From: Sporosarcina sp. P34
GTDB taxonomy: Bacteria; Bacillota; Bacilli; Bacillales_A; Planococcaceae
Direction of reading: 5' to 3'
Assembly (NCBI RefSeq): GCF_002743375.1
Contig: NZ_PDZC01000001.1
Location: forward strand, 1-64,000
Length of the DNA stretch: 64,000 nucleotides
A program made the translations under genes and the position numbers. The notes under the pieces are model-generated. The model was not told where the DNA came from, did no database searches, and was given only the letters and a program-made list of their open reading frames with translations. Below, one piece after another: positions 36,316 to 45,608 of this stretch. Numbering within the stretch: position 1 is the stretch's first letter; each line of letters opens with the position of its first letter.

Positions 36316-37806
36316 ATGAACACGAAAGATTTACTATCTGTACTACCTGTAAAAACAATTAAAGGAACATTACCTGAAAATATAACAGACGTAGCGGTCG
36401 ACTCAAGAGCTGTTCAAGATGGCGGGGTATTTGTTTGTCTGAAAGGTTATACAGTGAATGGTCATCAATTCGTCAAGAGTGCATTGTTGAGTGGCGCGCG
36501 CGTTATTATCGCATCAGAGCCTATCCTAATAGATGAAGACCGTACAGCAGTTGTCTATGTCGAAAACACATCCAAAGCGATTGAGTTATTGGCATCTAAG
36601 TACTATCAGTATCCTTCGAAACGTATGAAAATGATCGGTGTTACGGGAACCAATGGAAAAACAAGTGTTGCCAACATTATTCATGACATGCTACGACAAA
36701 CTGAAGAAAAGACAGCTGTTTCTGGTACGATTGGTTTTAAATTAAATGACATCCTCTATGAAACGGAAAATACAACAACTGATGTTTTGACTACTCAGCA
36801 GATGATTGCGCAAGCAGCAAATGAAGGTTGCGAATCGATGATCATGGAAGTGTCTTCACACGGTTTAGTTGAAGGACGATTGGCAGGAACGGAATTTGAT
36901 ATCGCGATCTTCACTAACTTAACGCATGATCATTTGGATTATCACAAAACGATGGAGAATTACAGTGCAGCGAAAGGTTTACTGTTTGCACAATTGGGTC
37001 AGCAACTTGATCAACAAAAGTATGCAATCATCAATGCGGATGATCCATGGAGCAGTAAAATGATCGAAATGACGTCTTTCCCAATTTACACATACGGTAT
37101 TCATGTGAAGTCTTCATTCCAAGCAACAGCAATTGAAATGCAATCGAATTTCACGAAATTCCAATTGCATGCGCCGGACGGAACGTTCTCCGTTACGATG
37201 CCGTTGATTGGAGAGTTTAACGTGTATAATTCGTTGGCCGCAATTGCAGCGTTATATGCGAAAGGAATGGCGACAGAAGATATTTTACCACTACTTGCGA
37301 ACGCATCGACAGTGAAAGGCCGTCTCGAAAAAGTGGAAACATCTTTACCACTGACTATTTTCATCGATTATGCACATTCACCGGATGCGATTGAAAAAGC
37401 GATCGCTACCGTACAACCATTAAAAAAAGAAGGCAATCGTCTACTATTCTTAATAGGTACGGGAGGCAATCGAGATCGTCTTAAGCGTCCAATTATGGGT
37501 GAAAAAGCAGCTTTGGCAGATTATGTTGTCTTTACGACTGATGATCCACGAGACGAGCCATATGAGTCGATCTTATCGGAACTTAGTGCCACTATGCCGC
37601 ATAACCAGTACGCATGTATAGGGGATAGAGAAGAAGCAGTGCGTCATACTATTGAGCAAGCGAATGCTGGAGACATCATTATATTTGCTGGAAAAGGTCA
37701 TGAAGATTTTCAAATTATCGGCAATACGAAATATGCGCATTCGGATGCAAACATTGCACTTGAAGAAGCAACCAAAAAGTTCGGCGACACACCCATCAAT
37801 AAGTGA
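36316..37806 (+). CDS. murE: UDP-N-acetylmuramoyl-tripeptide synthetase (MurE)
   Basis: Mur ligase adding the third amino acid, L-lysine or meso-diaminopimelate, to UDP-MurNAc-dipeptide. 496 residues, full length. ATP site GVTGTNGKTSVAN (about 109-121), then the carbamate-type Lys in SAAKGLLF and GNRDRLKRP. The amino-acid-binding region reads TTDDPRDEP (about 410) and AGKGHEDFQI (about 460). S. aureus Lys-adding enzyme has DNPA and SKGREPYQI there, and DAP-adding enzymes DNPR and GKGHE, so this protein looks mixed. prfC follows, as in S. aureus. ATG 36316 has TTGGAGGAAA upstream. Confidence 0.93.
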   Translation: MNTKDLLSVLPVKTIKGTLPENITDVAVDSRAVQDGGVFVCLKGYTVNGHQFVKSALLSGARVIIASEPILIDEDRTAVVYVENTSKAIELLASKYYQYPSKRMKMIGVTGTNGKTSVANIIHDMLRQTEEKTAVSGTIGFKLNDILYETENTTTDVLTTQQMIAQAANEGCESMIMEVSSHGLVEGRLAGTEFDIAIFTNLTHDHLDYHKTMENYSAAKGLLFAQLGQQLDQQKYAIINADDPWSSKMIEMTSFPIYTYGIHVKSSFQATAIEMQSNFTKFQLHAPDGTFSVTMPLIGEFNVYNSLAAIAALYAKGMATEDILPLLANASTVKGRLEKVETSLPLTIFIDYAHSPDAIEKAIATVQPLKKEGNRLLFLIGTGGNRDRLKRPIMGEKAALADYVVFTTDDPRDEPYESILSELSATMPHNQYACIGDREEAVRHTIEQANAGDIIIFAGKGHEDFQIIGNTKYAHSDANIALEEATKKFGDTPINK

Positions 37807-37920
37807 AGCACAGTTTGGAATTGAGAGTTTATAGTTTTTTAGTCAATTCAATGAAAATCATTGAATTGCATCCTTATTCTCTCTATGATAGAAAACGTAA
37901 GCAAAAGGAGAGTACAATGG

Positions 37921-39498
37921 ATGCAAAAAAATAGACATGATGAAATCACATCGCGGCGAACGTTCGCGATTATTTCTCACCCCGATGCCGGTAAAACAAC
38001 AATTACTGAAAAATTACTATATTTTGGCGGAGCGATTCGTGATGCCGGTACTGTTAAAGGAAAGAAATCAGGAAAGTTCGCTACGTCTGACTGGATGGAA
38101 ATTGAAAAACAACGTGGAATATCTGTCACTTCTTCCGTTTTACAATTTGACTATGCAGGCAAACGTGTCAATATTTTGGATACACCCGGACACGAAGACT
38201 TCAGTGAAGATACGTATAGAACATTAATGGCAGTGGATGCTGCCGTCATGATGGTAGATTCAGCAAAAGGAATCGAGCCACAGACGATTAAATTATTTAA
38301 AGTTTGTAAAATGCGCGGAATCCCTATCTTCACATTCATTAATAAAATGGACCGCCAAGGTAAAGAGCCTTTGGAGCTAATGGAAGAATTAGAAGAAGTG
38401 TTGGAAATCCAATCTTATGCCATGAATTGGCCCATTGGGATGGGGAAAGAATTCCTAGGCATTTACGATCGCTTCAATGAACGTATAGAGCTAGCGCGTC
38501 CGAATGCAGATGAGGAACGTTTCCTTCCAATCGACGAAGACGGCGAGCTTGCAGTAGAACACTCCATGAAAGAGACTTCTTACTATAAACAAGCAGTAGA
38601 AGACGTCATGCTATTGAATGAAGCCGGGAACGACTTCGATGAAGAACGTATCGCTAAAGGCGATTTGACACCGGTATTCTTCGGTAGTGCGTTGACTAAT
38701 TTTGGTGTTCAGACATTTTTAGAAACGTTTTTACAATTCGCACCTGAGCCTCAACCGAGGTTAACGAAAGATGCTGAATATGTAGATCCTGAGTCTGAAG
38801 TTTTTTCAGGCTTCATCTTTAAAATTCAGGCTAACATGAATCCTGCACATCGGGATCGTATTGCATTTGTTCGAATCGTTTCTGGTGAATTTGAGCGCGG
38901 CATGACGGTAACGGTTCCACGTCTATCTAAAAACTTCAAGTTAACGCAAACGACTCAATTCCTTGCAGATGACCGCGAAACTGTCAATCAGGCAGTAGCA
39001 GGCGATATTATTGGGTTATATGATACAGGTAACTACCAAATTGGTGACACGGTCATCAGTGGTAAAACGAACTTTCAATTTGAGGCGCTTCCACAATTTA
39101 CTCCCGAGCTTTTCGTTAGAGTAAATGCCAAAAACGTCATGAAATCCAAACAGTTCCACAAAGGGATTTTACAGCTTGTGCAAGAAGGCGCTATACAGTA
39201 TTACAAAACATTGCATACGGAAGAAGTCATTCTCGGTGCAGTGGGGCAGCTTCAATTCGAAGTTTTCGAACATCGCATGAGAGCGGAATACCATGTAGAA
39301 GTCCAAATGGAGTCAATGGGATCCAAAGTAGCACGCTGGATTGAAAACGAAGAAGATGTAAAAGAGACCATGGCAGGACAACGTGCATTACTCGTAAAAG
39401 ATCGATATGATCACAAAGTGTTCTTGTTTGAAAATGATTTTGCGATGCGTTGGTTCCAAGATAAATACCCGGATATCAAACTGTATAACCAATTATAA
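37921..39498 (+). CDS. prfC: Peptide chain release factor 3
   Basis: Translational GTPase that recycles RF1 and RF2 after termination. About 525 residues. G motifs: [15 protein letters not shown] (about 19-33), [14 protein letters not shown] (about 85-98) and NKMDRQGK (about 140). The C-terminal RF3 domain includes [18 protein letters not shown] [22 protein letters not shown] 37921 has AAAAGGAG about 10 bases upstream. It starts 114 bases after murE, and the pair may form one operon. RF3 is not universal in Bacillales; it is absent from B. subtilis but present in staphylococci. Confidence 0.93.
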   Translation: MQKNRHDEITSRRTFAIISHPDAGKTTITEKLLYFGGAIRDAGTVKGKKSGKFATSDWMEIEKQRGISVTSSVLQFDYAGKRVNILDTPGHEDFSEDTYRTLMAVDAAVMMVDSAKGIEPQTIKLFKVCKMRGIPIFTFINKMDRQGKEPLELMEELEEVLEIQSYAMNWPIGMGKEFLGIYDRFNERIELARPNADEERFLPIDEDGELAVEHSMKETSYYKQAVEDVMLLNEAGNDFDEERIAKGDLTPVFFGSALTNFGVQTFLETFLQFAPEPQPRLTKDAEYVDPESEVFSGFIFKIQANMNPAHRDRIAFVRIVSGEFERGMTVTVPRLSKNFKLTQTTQFLADDRETVNQAVAGDIIGLYDTGNYQIGDTVISGKTNFQFEALPQFTPELFVRVNAKNVMKSKQFHKGILQLVQEGAIQYYKTLHTEEVILGAVGQLQFEVFEHRMRAEYHVEVQMESMGSKVARWIENEEDVKETMAGQRALLVKDRYDHKVFLFENDFAMRWFQDKYPDIKLYNQL

Positions 39499-39506
39499 AA
39501 TATATG

Positions 39507-39544
39507 GCCCGGATGGATTCATTGTAATCCGTCCGGGTTATTTG
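39507..39544 (+). terminator. Terminator after prfC
   Basis: CCCGGATGGATT, loop, AATCCGTCCGGG. The following T run is short. Confidence 0.75.
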
Positions 39545-39682
39545 TTAAAATTGTGAATAATTTTTGTGTGTTTTCGTTATGATTCGAGCAAATTTCGGTG
39601 AAAGTATGCTATTCAGGTGATATGGTGGAAAGATGAAAAGGTTTCTCCAGTTGGAGTGCTGATAAAAGAGAGGAATAGATCA

Positions 39683-42600
39683 ATGAAGATTAGTAGTTTT
39701 TCGGTCAAACGACCCGTTTTTACGTTAGTCACTATGTTTCTTGTCATTATTTTAGGTGCAGTATCTTTCTTTAAAATTCCCGTTACATTGATTCCTGATC
39801 TAAATCCGCCGGTAGCGGTAGTGGTGACGAATTATCCAGGCGCTTCACCAACGGAAGTGAGTGAGAAAATTACTAAACCGTTAGAAGAGAGTTTATCGAC
39901 AGCTCCCGGCTTAAAGTCCATGCAGTCTTCTTCACAAGAAGGAGCCAACTTAGTATTCTTACAATTTGACTGGGATTCTTCAATCGATGATGTCCAAATG
40001 GATATCCTCCAAAGAATTGATCAAGTAGAAGTACCTGATGGTGCTAATAAACCGCGTTTTATGAAGTTTGATCCCTCTCAATTCCCAGTCATCCAATTAT
40101 CTTTACGCTCCGTCGATCAAGATACGAATATACGGAAGATTGCAGAAGAGCTAGAGAAAGAATTACGCCGTATTGAAGGTGTAGCCAGTGTCAACGTGTC
40201 AGGTAAAATCATTGAAGACGTTCAGGTTATTTTAGATCCTGATAAATTAAAAGAGTTTAATTTAATGCAATCCGATGTCGTGCAAGCAATACAAGCTAGT
40301 AATGTATCCATGCCAGGAGATCCGATTGATACGAGTGATGGAAGAAAGTTAACTACGAGAATCTTAAGCACCGTGCAAAATATCTCGGATGTTCGAGGTA
40401 TCCAAATAGGTGCGAATCCTCGGACAGGTGACAAAATCCATGTTTCTGACGTGGCGGATGTCGCTTTGTTAGAGCCGGAAGTACAGACAGAAACACGAGC
40501 CAATGATGAGCAAGCTGTATTATTGTCTGTACTTCAAGAATCAGGAGCAAATACAGCAACTGTATCTAAAGAGTTTAAAAAATCATTGGATAAGTTGTTA
40601 GAGAAAGATGCGTACAAAGATATTGAGTCTGATGTTATATTTGACCAAGGGGACTATGTACAGATCGCCATTGGCAATATCGGTCAGTCATTAATTCTCG
40701 GTGGTTTGTTCGCTATGCTCGTATTATTTATCTTCTTACGTGGAATTAAGAGTCCCATCATCATTGGAGTAGCGATTCCCTATTCGGTTATTGTTACATT
40801 TGTTCTTATGTATTTCGCAGACTTCTCGTTAAATATTATGACACTCGGTGCGCTTGCTCTGGGGATTGGTATGCTAGTCGATAATGCCATTGTCGTAATA
40901 GAGAATATTGAGCGTCATTTAGCAATGGGGAAAACACCAACAGAAGCAGCGAAAGATGGGTCTAAGGAAGTGGGCGGAGCTATAACTGCGTCTACGTTAA
41001 CTACGCTAGCTGTTTTTGTACCGATTATTTTCATTACGGGAATCATTGGTCAAATCTTCACAGAGTTTGCATTAACGATTTCATTTAGTCTATTTGCATC
41101 GTTAGTTGTTGCACTGACTGTCGTGCCTATGCTTGCGAGTCGTTTATTGAAAACACCTGATGAAGAAACACTCGAGAAAAAGAATCGTGTGAAGAAAAGT
41201 CAGAGATTCGAAAAGTCCGTCAAGTGGGCTTTGGGCCATCGTCTACTCGTGTTACTACTCACAACCGTTTTACTAGTAGGAAGCGTATTCGGAATTCTAA
41301 AAGTAGGTACGGAATTCCTACCTGCTACGGACGAAGGATCTTTCAGCGTCAATGTAAAGTTACCAAATGGTGCTTCACTTGATGCGACAAATGATGTAGT
41401 AAAACGCATTGAGGAAGAAATGAAGAAACAAGATGACGTAGAAGTGTATGTCAGTTTAGTCGGTGGAACTCAGCAAAGTATGGCCCAGGGTGGGTCAGAA
41501 AGTAATATGGCGGAAGTGTATGTAAAACTGATCCCACTAGAGGATCGTGACCGCTCTGTTTTTGAATTCGTAGACAAAGTCCAACCAGTCGTAGAAGATG
41601 AAGTCGGCGATGACGCAGAAATCAGTTTCAACATGCAGACTGCTGCTGGCTCAAGTCCAAATACTTTATCATTCTCCTTACATGATACGAATGAGGAACG
41701 GTTAGGAAAAGCAGTATCACAACTAGATGAGAAGTTACATGAGCTGGATACTGTAACTGACGTTAAAAATGATTTGGTGGATACGGTAGAGGAAATAAAA
41801 ATTGAAGTGGATCGTGACAAAGCTTCAGATGTCGGATTGGCCCCATATCAAATAGCGCAAACGGTTAGTGACGTTACACGAGGTGTCTTTGCTTCACAAA
41901 TCGTCTTTGAGAAAACTGGCGAAGTAGTTGGAGTGAACGTGGGCTATGATGAACGTTTCCGCAATAGTGTAGATAAATTAAAGGAATTGGAATTAAAAAC
42001 ACCGCTGGATACGTTTGTTAAATTGAAGGACATAGCGGATGTGGAAATCGCAGAAGGTCCTGCAACGATTGTACGTGTAGATCAAGCACATTCAGTTGCA
42101 TTTACAGTGAAATATCTATCCAGTGAATCATTGGGAGATATGACGAAAAAGGTAAATGATATTGTAGATGACCTCGATCTGCCAAGTGAAGTGGAACTTT
42201 CATACGGGGGAGATCGCGAGTTATTTGAAAATGCGATTAACGATATGTTATTGGCGATTATACTGGCGGTCATATTGGTATATATCGTAATGGCTGCACA
42301 GTTCGAATCGTTTAAATATCCATTCGTTATTATGTTCTCTGTACCTCTTATGTTAATCGGTGTAGCCTTAGCGTTATTCTTCACGAATACACCAGTTAGT
42401 GTAACAGCAGTCATAGGTCTTCTCATATTAGTTGGGATTGTGGTCAACAACGGAATTGTGTTAGTTGATTACATCAATCAGCGTAAAGAAGCAGGACTTA
42501 GTTCGTATGACGCCATCATGTCGTCTGTACGTGACCGTGTGCGGCCAATCCTTATGACAGCCCTCACCACTATATTGGGCTTACTACCGTTAGCGCTAGG

Positions 42601-42844
42601 CCTCGGTGAAGGTTCTGAGTTGAACCAACCGATGGGGATTGCAGTAATTGGTGGATTGATCAGTTCCACGTTCTTGACATTGTATATTGTTCCAATCATT
42701 TATAGTTTATTGGATCGGGAGACGCGTCGAGGTAGGAATACGCCTAAGAGAGAACACGCCGTAACGGAAGATCAGCCTGTTAAGGTAACAGAAACTGTAA
42801 CCGTAACAGTAACGGAAACTGTAACGGTTAGAGAAACCAAATAA
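39683..42844 (+). CDS. swrC: RND-family exporter (AcrB/SwrC-like)
   Basis: A proton-driven RND pump of about 1053 residues with two six-helix halves and two large extracytoplasmic loops. Marks: N-terminal SSFSVKRPVFTLVTMFLVIILGAVSF; the helix-4 GALALGIGMLVDNAIVVIENIERH (about 400) with two Asp-Asn residues of the proton relay; and LTTILGLLPLALGLGEGSELNQP (about 965). In B. subtilis SwrC exports surfactin-type lipopeptides and is needed for swarming. The C-terminal tail has a Thr-Val repeat (ETVTVTVTETVTV) after the last helix. RBS AGAGAGGA precedes ATG 39683. No outer-membrane or adaptor partners, as expected for Gram-positive. Confidence 0.9.
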   Translation: MKISSFSVKRPVFTLVTMFLVIILGAVSFFKIPVTLIPDLNPPVAVVVTNYPGASPTEVSEKITKPLEESLSTAPGLKSMQSSSQEGANLVFLQFDWDSSIDDVQMDILQRIDQVEVPDGANKPRFMKFDPSQFPVIQLSLRSVDQDTNIRKIAEELEKELRRIEGVASVNVSGKIIEDVQVILDPDKLKEFNLMQSDVVQAIQASNVSMPGDPIDTSDGRKLTTRILSTVQNISDVRGIQIGANPRTGDKIHVSDVADVALLEPEVQTETRANDEQAVLLSVLQESGANTATVSKEFKKSLDKLLEKDAYKDIESDVIFDQGDYVQIAIGNIGQSLILGGLFAMLVLFIFLRGIKSPIIIGVAIPYSVIVTFVLMYFADFSLNIMTLGALALGIGMLVDNAIVVIENIERHLAMGKTPTEAAKDGSKEVGGAITASTLTTLAVFVPIIFITGIIGQIFTEFALTISFSLFASLVVALTVVPMLASRLLKTPDEETLEKKNRVKKSQRFEKSVKWALGHRLLVLLLTTVLLVGSVFGILKVGTEFLPATDEGSFSVNVKLPNGASLDATNDVVKRIEEEMKKQDDVEVYVSLVGGTQQSMAQGGSESNMAEVYVKLIPLEDRDRSVFEFVDKVQPVVEDEVGDDAEISFNMQTAAGSSPNTLSFSLHDTNEERLGKAVSQLDEKLHELDTVTDVKNDLVDTVEEIKIEVDRDKASDVGLAPYQIAQTVSDVTRGVFASQIVFEKTGEVVGVNVGYDERFRNSVDKLKELELKTPLDTFVKLKDIADVEIAEGPATIVRVDQAHSVAFTVKYLSSESLGDMTKKVNDIVDDLDLPSEVELSYGGDRELFENAINDMLLAIILAVILVYIVMAAQFESFKYPFVIMFSVPLMLIGVALALFFTNTPVSVTAVIGLLILVGIVVNNGIVLVDYINQRKEAGLSSYDAIMSSVRDRVRPILMTALTTILGLLPLALGLGEGSELNQPMGIAVIGGLISSTFLTLYIVPIIYSLLDRETRRGRNTPKREHAVTEDQPVKVTETVTVTVTETVTVRETK

Positions 42845-42852
42845 TGCACACT

Positions 42853-42888
42853 GCCGGCAGATGGAATGTTACATCTGCCGGCTTTTTT
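42853..42888 (+). terminator. Terminator after the RND exporter
   Basis: GCCGGCAGATG, loop, CATCTGCCGGCTTTTTT. Confidence 0.95.
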
Positions 42889-43034
42889 AATTATATTGAA
42901 TAAATCATACCAAATAAAAGTATAGTGGTAGAAGTACACTATACAATCGAGAGTACCCACGCGATGCGTTTACATGTATTTCATAATCTTTATGCATAGT
43001 TAATTGAATAGCTCTACAGGCATCGCCTAAATCA

Positions 43035-43063
43035 TTTGCAAATCAAAGTTATCATGTTATAAT
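43035..43063 (+). promoter_or_regulatory. Promoter of the TerC/YkoY-type gene
   Basis: TTTGCA (43035-43040), 17 bases, TATAAT (43058-43063) with extended TGT before it. Confidence 0.7.
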
Positions 43064-43106
43064 ACTTTAACAGTATCCGATATCTTAATAACTTTTGACG
43101 CAATGT

Positions 43107-43232
43107 CAAGGGGGAGTAGCTATAGGGAAACCTATTTCATAATCGTCAATACGTGACCGCCACAATGGTCATCGGTTATGATAGCTGGATTTTGAACGTA
43201 AAATTCCAACTTAGCGAGACCTTTGCCTAATT
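43107..43232 (+). promoter_or_regulatory. yybP-ykoY manganese riboswitch
   Basis: The aptamer has the hallmarks of the class: AAGGGGGAGTAGC (43109-43121) at the 5' side, CGTCAATACG (43144-43153) in the middle, and CGAGACCTTTGCC (43215-43227) at the 3' side. It binds Mn2+ and then prevents terminator formation, raising expression of Mn exporters of the TerC or P-ATPase type. The downstream gene is a TerC-family exporter, which agrees. Confidence 0.9.
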
Positions 43233-43254
43233 TTTAGGTGAGGGTCTTTTTTAT
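43217..43254 (+). terminator. Riboswitch expression platform terminator
   Basis: AGACCTTTGCCTAA, loop, TTAGGTGAGGGTCT then T run; overlaps the aptamer 3' side. Confidence 0.85.
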
Positions 43255-43277
43255 TTTGTAGAAAATAAGGAGGCATT

Positions 43278-44045
43278 ATGTTGGATCCGATTTTATTAGA
43301 ATATGCATGGGTACTCCTAGTATTAATTGTACTCGAGGGCCTATTAGCGACAGACAACGCGGTAGTAATGGCAGTAATGGTAAAACACTTACCAAAACTC
43401 CAACAAAAGAAAGCATTATTTTATGGTTTGCTAGGGGCATTCGTCTTTAGATTCACTGCACTATTTATGATTACATTTTTAGTGAAGTTCTGGGAGATAC
43501 AAGCAATCGGTGCCATTTACTTATTGTTTATATCAGGTAAAAATATTTACGATAAAGTGACCCATAAGCCAGAAGGGCATCCGAATAAAAAACCTAAAAA
43601 ACAATCCGGTTTCTGGATGACCGTGTTAAAAGTGGAACTTGCAGATATTGCGTTCGCTTTGGACTCTATGCTTGCAGCCGTGGCGCTTGCCGTAACATTG
43701 CCTGAGTTAGGTAACTTCCATATCGGTGGCATTAATGGCGGGCAGTTCGCTGTGATGTTGCTAGGCGGTATGATTGGTTTAGTTATGATTCGATTTGCAG
43801 CGAAACAATTTGTGGTCATGCTTGAAAAGTATCCAACATTGGAAACTGCAGCATTCTTAATTGTCGGATGGGTAGGTGTAAAGCTCGTTGTATTAACGCT
43901 GGCACACCCTGCGCTTCTCATTATTCCGGAAGCATTCCCACACTCTACAATGTGGAAAATGACATTCTGGGTTGTGTTATTAATCTTAGCTATCGGCGGA
44001 TATTTACTGGCCGTTGCCAAATCAAAAGTGAAAGCTAACAGATAA
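43278..44045 (+). CDS. TerC family manganese exporter (YkoY/MeeY-like)
   Basis: A 255-residue membrane protein with about 7 helices. Metal-related Asp residues are in GLLATDNAVVMAVMVKHLP (about 22-40) and ELADIAFALDSMLAAVALAV (about 118-137). In B. subtilis the TerC-like YkoY and YceF proteins export Mn2+, supporting metal loading of exported proteins. The riboswitch upstream makes Mn response very likely. AAGGAGG precedes the ATG. Confidence 0.92.
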   Translation: MLDPILLEYAWVLLVLIVLEGLLATDNAVVMAVMVKHLPKLQQKKALFYGLLGAFVFRFTALFMITFLVKFWEIQAIGAIYLLFISGKNIYDKVTHKPEGHPNKKPKKQSGFWMTVLKVELADIAFALDSMLAAVALAVTLPELGNFHIGGINGGQFAVMLLGGMIGLVMIRFAAKQFVVMLEKYPTLETAAFLIVGWVGVKLVVLTLAHPALLIIPEAFPHSTMWKMTFWVVLLILAIGGYLLAVAKSKVKANR

Positions 44046-44051
44046 TACGAA

Positions 44052-44091
44052 AGCAGTCTCTTCCGTGTGAACGGAAGAGACTGCTTTTTTG
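44052..44091 (+). terminator. Terminator after the TerC-type gene
   Basis: AGCAGTCTCTTCCGT, loop, ACGGAAGAGACTGC and T run. Confidence 0.9.
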
Positions 44092-44208
44092 TTGTCTCAG
44101 TTTAGAATTGTAGAAAGAGTGTAATGTTCTATATATAGCTATCTTTTCATCAAGGGATTTGATAAAGTAGGAAAATGAAGTTTCCGTTATGAAAGGAATT
44201 TGAAAAAG

Positions 44209-45558
44209 ATGAGACTTTCCAGGGAAGTTTTTCATAAGTTTACTCCAGCACAGATTATCGCCTTCTACTACTTTTTGGCAATTGCATCTTCTTTTATCTT
44301 GTTAAACTTGCCGGGAGTCTATAAACCAGGAGTGAAGGTGGCCTTTATAGATAGTTTATTTACGGCTGTGAGCGCAGTGAGCGTGACAGGGTTGTCTTCT
44401 ATTAGTATCGGAGAAACGTACTCTGTATTTGGCATTTGCATGATCATGCTCGTCCTTCAGCTCGGTGGTATTGGCATCATGTCGTTAGGAACATTTTTCT
44501 GGCTACTTGTAAAGAAAAGAATAGGCCTGAGAGAGCGACAACTGATTATGGTGGACACGAATCAGTACACATTACAAGGAGTCGTTCAATTAATACGTCA
44601 AATCATCCAAATTATCGTAGCCATTGAGATCATTGGTGGTGGTATTTTAACAGTATATATTTATCGTTCTTACAATTCATTTAGTGAAGCGTTGTTGAAC
44701 GGCATGTTCATGGCGGTGTCTGCAACTACGAATGCGGGTTTTGACATTACGGGTTCATCGATGATACCGTATCATAATGATTATTTCGTGCAACTTATAT
44801 TGATGATACTTATTATTTTAGGTGCTATTGGATTTCCAGTTCTGATTGAAGTGAAGAGCTTCTTTTCAAAAAAAGTGCCACATTTCCGCTTCTCCCTTTT
44901 TACGAAGATTACGACCGCAACATTCGGTTTTCTGTTACTTGCAGGTACAATCATTATTTGGGTGTTAGAGTCATTGCATTCATTCAAAGGAATGAGCTGG
45001 CATCAGCAATTTTTCACAGCGTTATTCCATTCAGTTTCTGCGCGATCAGCGGGTCTTGTGACGTATGACGTAACGCAATTCAGTGAAGCAACAGATATTA
45101 TTGTCAGTGCGCTCATGTTCATTGGTGCTTCGCCTAGTTCAGTAGGTGGCGGTATCCGCACGACGACCTTTGCTATTGCGCTATTATTTCTCATTAACTT
45201 TGCGAAGGGGAATGACGTGATACATGTTTTTAAACGCCAAATTAAACTAATTGACGTATTCCGATCGTATGCAGTCATCCTCGTAGCGTGTTTTATGGTG
45301 TTAGCGGCATTATTGTTGTTATTACTTACGGAGCCAGGAATACCTGTCATCCCGTTGTTATTTGAAATCACATCCGCTTTCGGTACATGTGGTATGTCAC
45401 TTGGTATTACAAGTGATTTATCAGTGTTCGGTAAACTGATCATTATGGTGCTCATGTTTATCGGTCGAGTAGGTTTGATATCGTTCATCTATACGATAGG
45501 TGGCAAATCGAATAAAACACCTTATCATTATCCACAAGAGCGTGTTATTATTGGTTAA
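44209..45558 (+). CDS. ktrB: KtrB-type K+ transporter channel subunit
   Basis: Membrane subunit of a Ktr/Trk K+ uptake system, about 449 residues, with four repeated helix-pore-helix units. The selectivity loops include TAVSAVSVTGLSS (about 54-66), VSATTNAGFD (about 170), SVSARSAGLVTYD (about 280) and SAFGTCGMSLG (about 390). The gating RCK subunit is not adjacent; the KtrA/KtrC-like gene lies at 61763. ATG 44209 has GAAAGGAA about 10 bases upstream; TTG 44200 is less suitable. In B. subtilis the KtrCD subunits are likewise split. Confidence 0.92.
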   Translation: MRLSREVFHKFTPAQIIAFYYFLAIASSFILLNLPGVYKPGVKVAFIDSLFTAVSAVSVTGLSSISIGETYSVFGICMIMLVLQLGGIGIMSLGTFFWLLVKKRIGLRERQLIMVDTNQYTLQGVVQLIRQIIQIIVAIEIIGGGILTVYIYRSYNSFSEALLNGMFMAVSATTNAGFDITGSSMIPYHNDYFVQLILMILIILGAIGFPVLIEVKSFFSKKVPHFRFSLFTKITTATFGFLLLAGTIIIWVLESLHSFKGMSWHQQFFTALFHSVSARSAGLVTYDVTQFSEATDIIVSALMFIGASPSSVGGGIRTTTFAIALLFLINFAKGNDVIHVFKRQIKLIDVFRSYAVILVACFMVLAALLLLLLTEPGIPVIPLLFEITSAFGTCGMSLGITSDLSVFGKLIIMVLMFIGRVGLISFIYTIGGKSNKTPYHYPQERVIIG

Positions 45559-45567
45559 TATGAAAAG

Positions 45568-45608
45568 TAAAACCGCAGCAAGCGAATTTTCGCATGCTGC
45601 GGTTTTAT
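45568..45608. terminator. Bidirectional terminator between ktrB and the radical SAM gene
   Basis: AAAACCGCAGCA, loop, TGCTGCGGTTTTATT. Confidence 0.85.
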
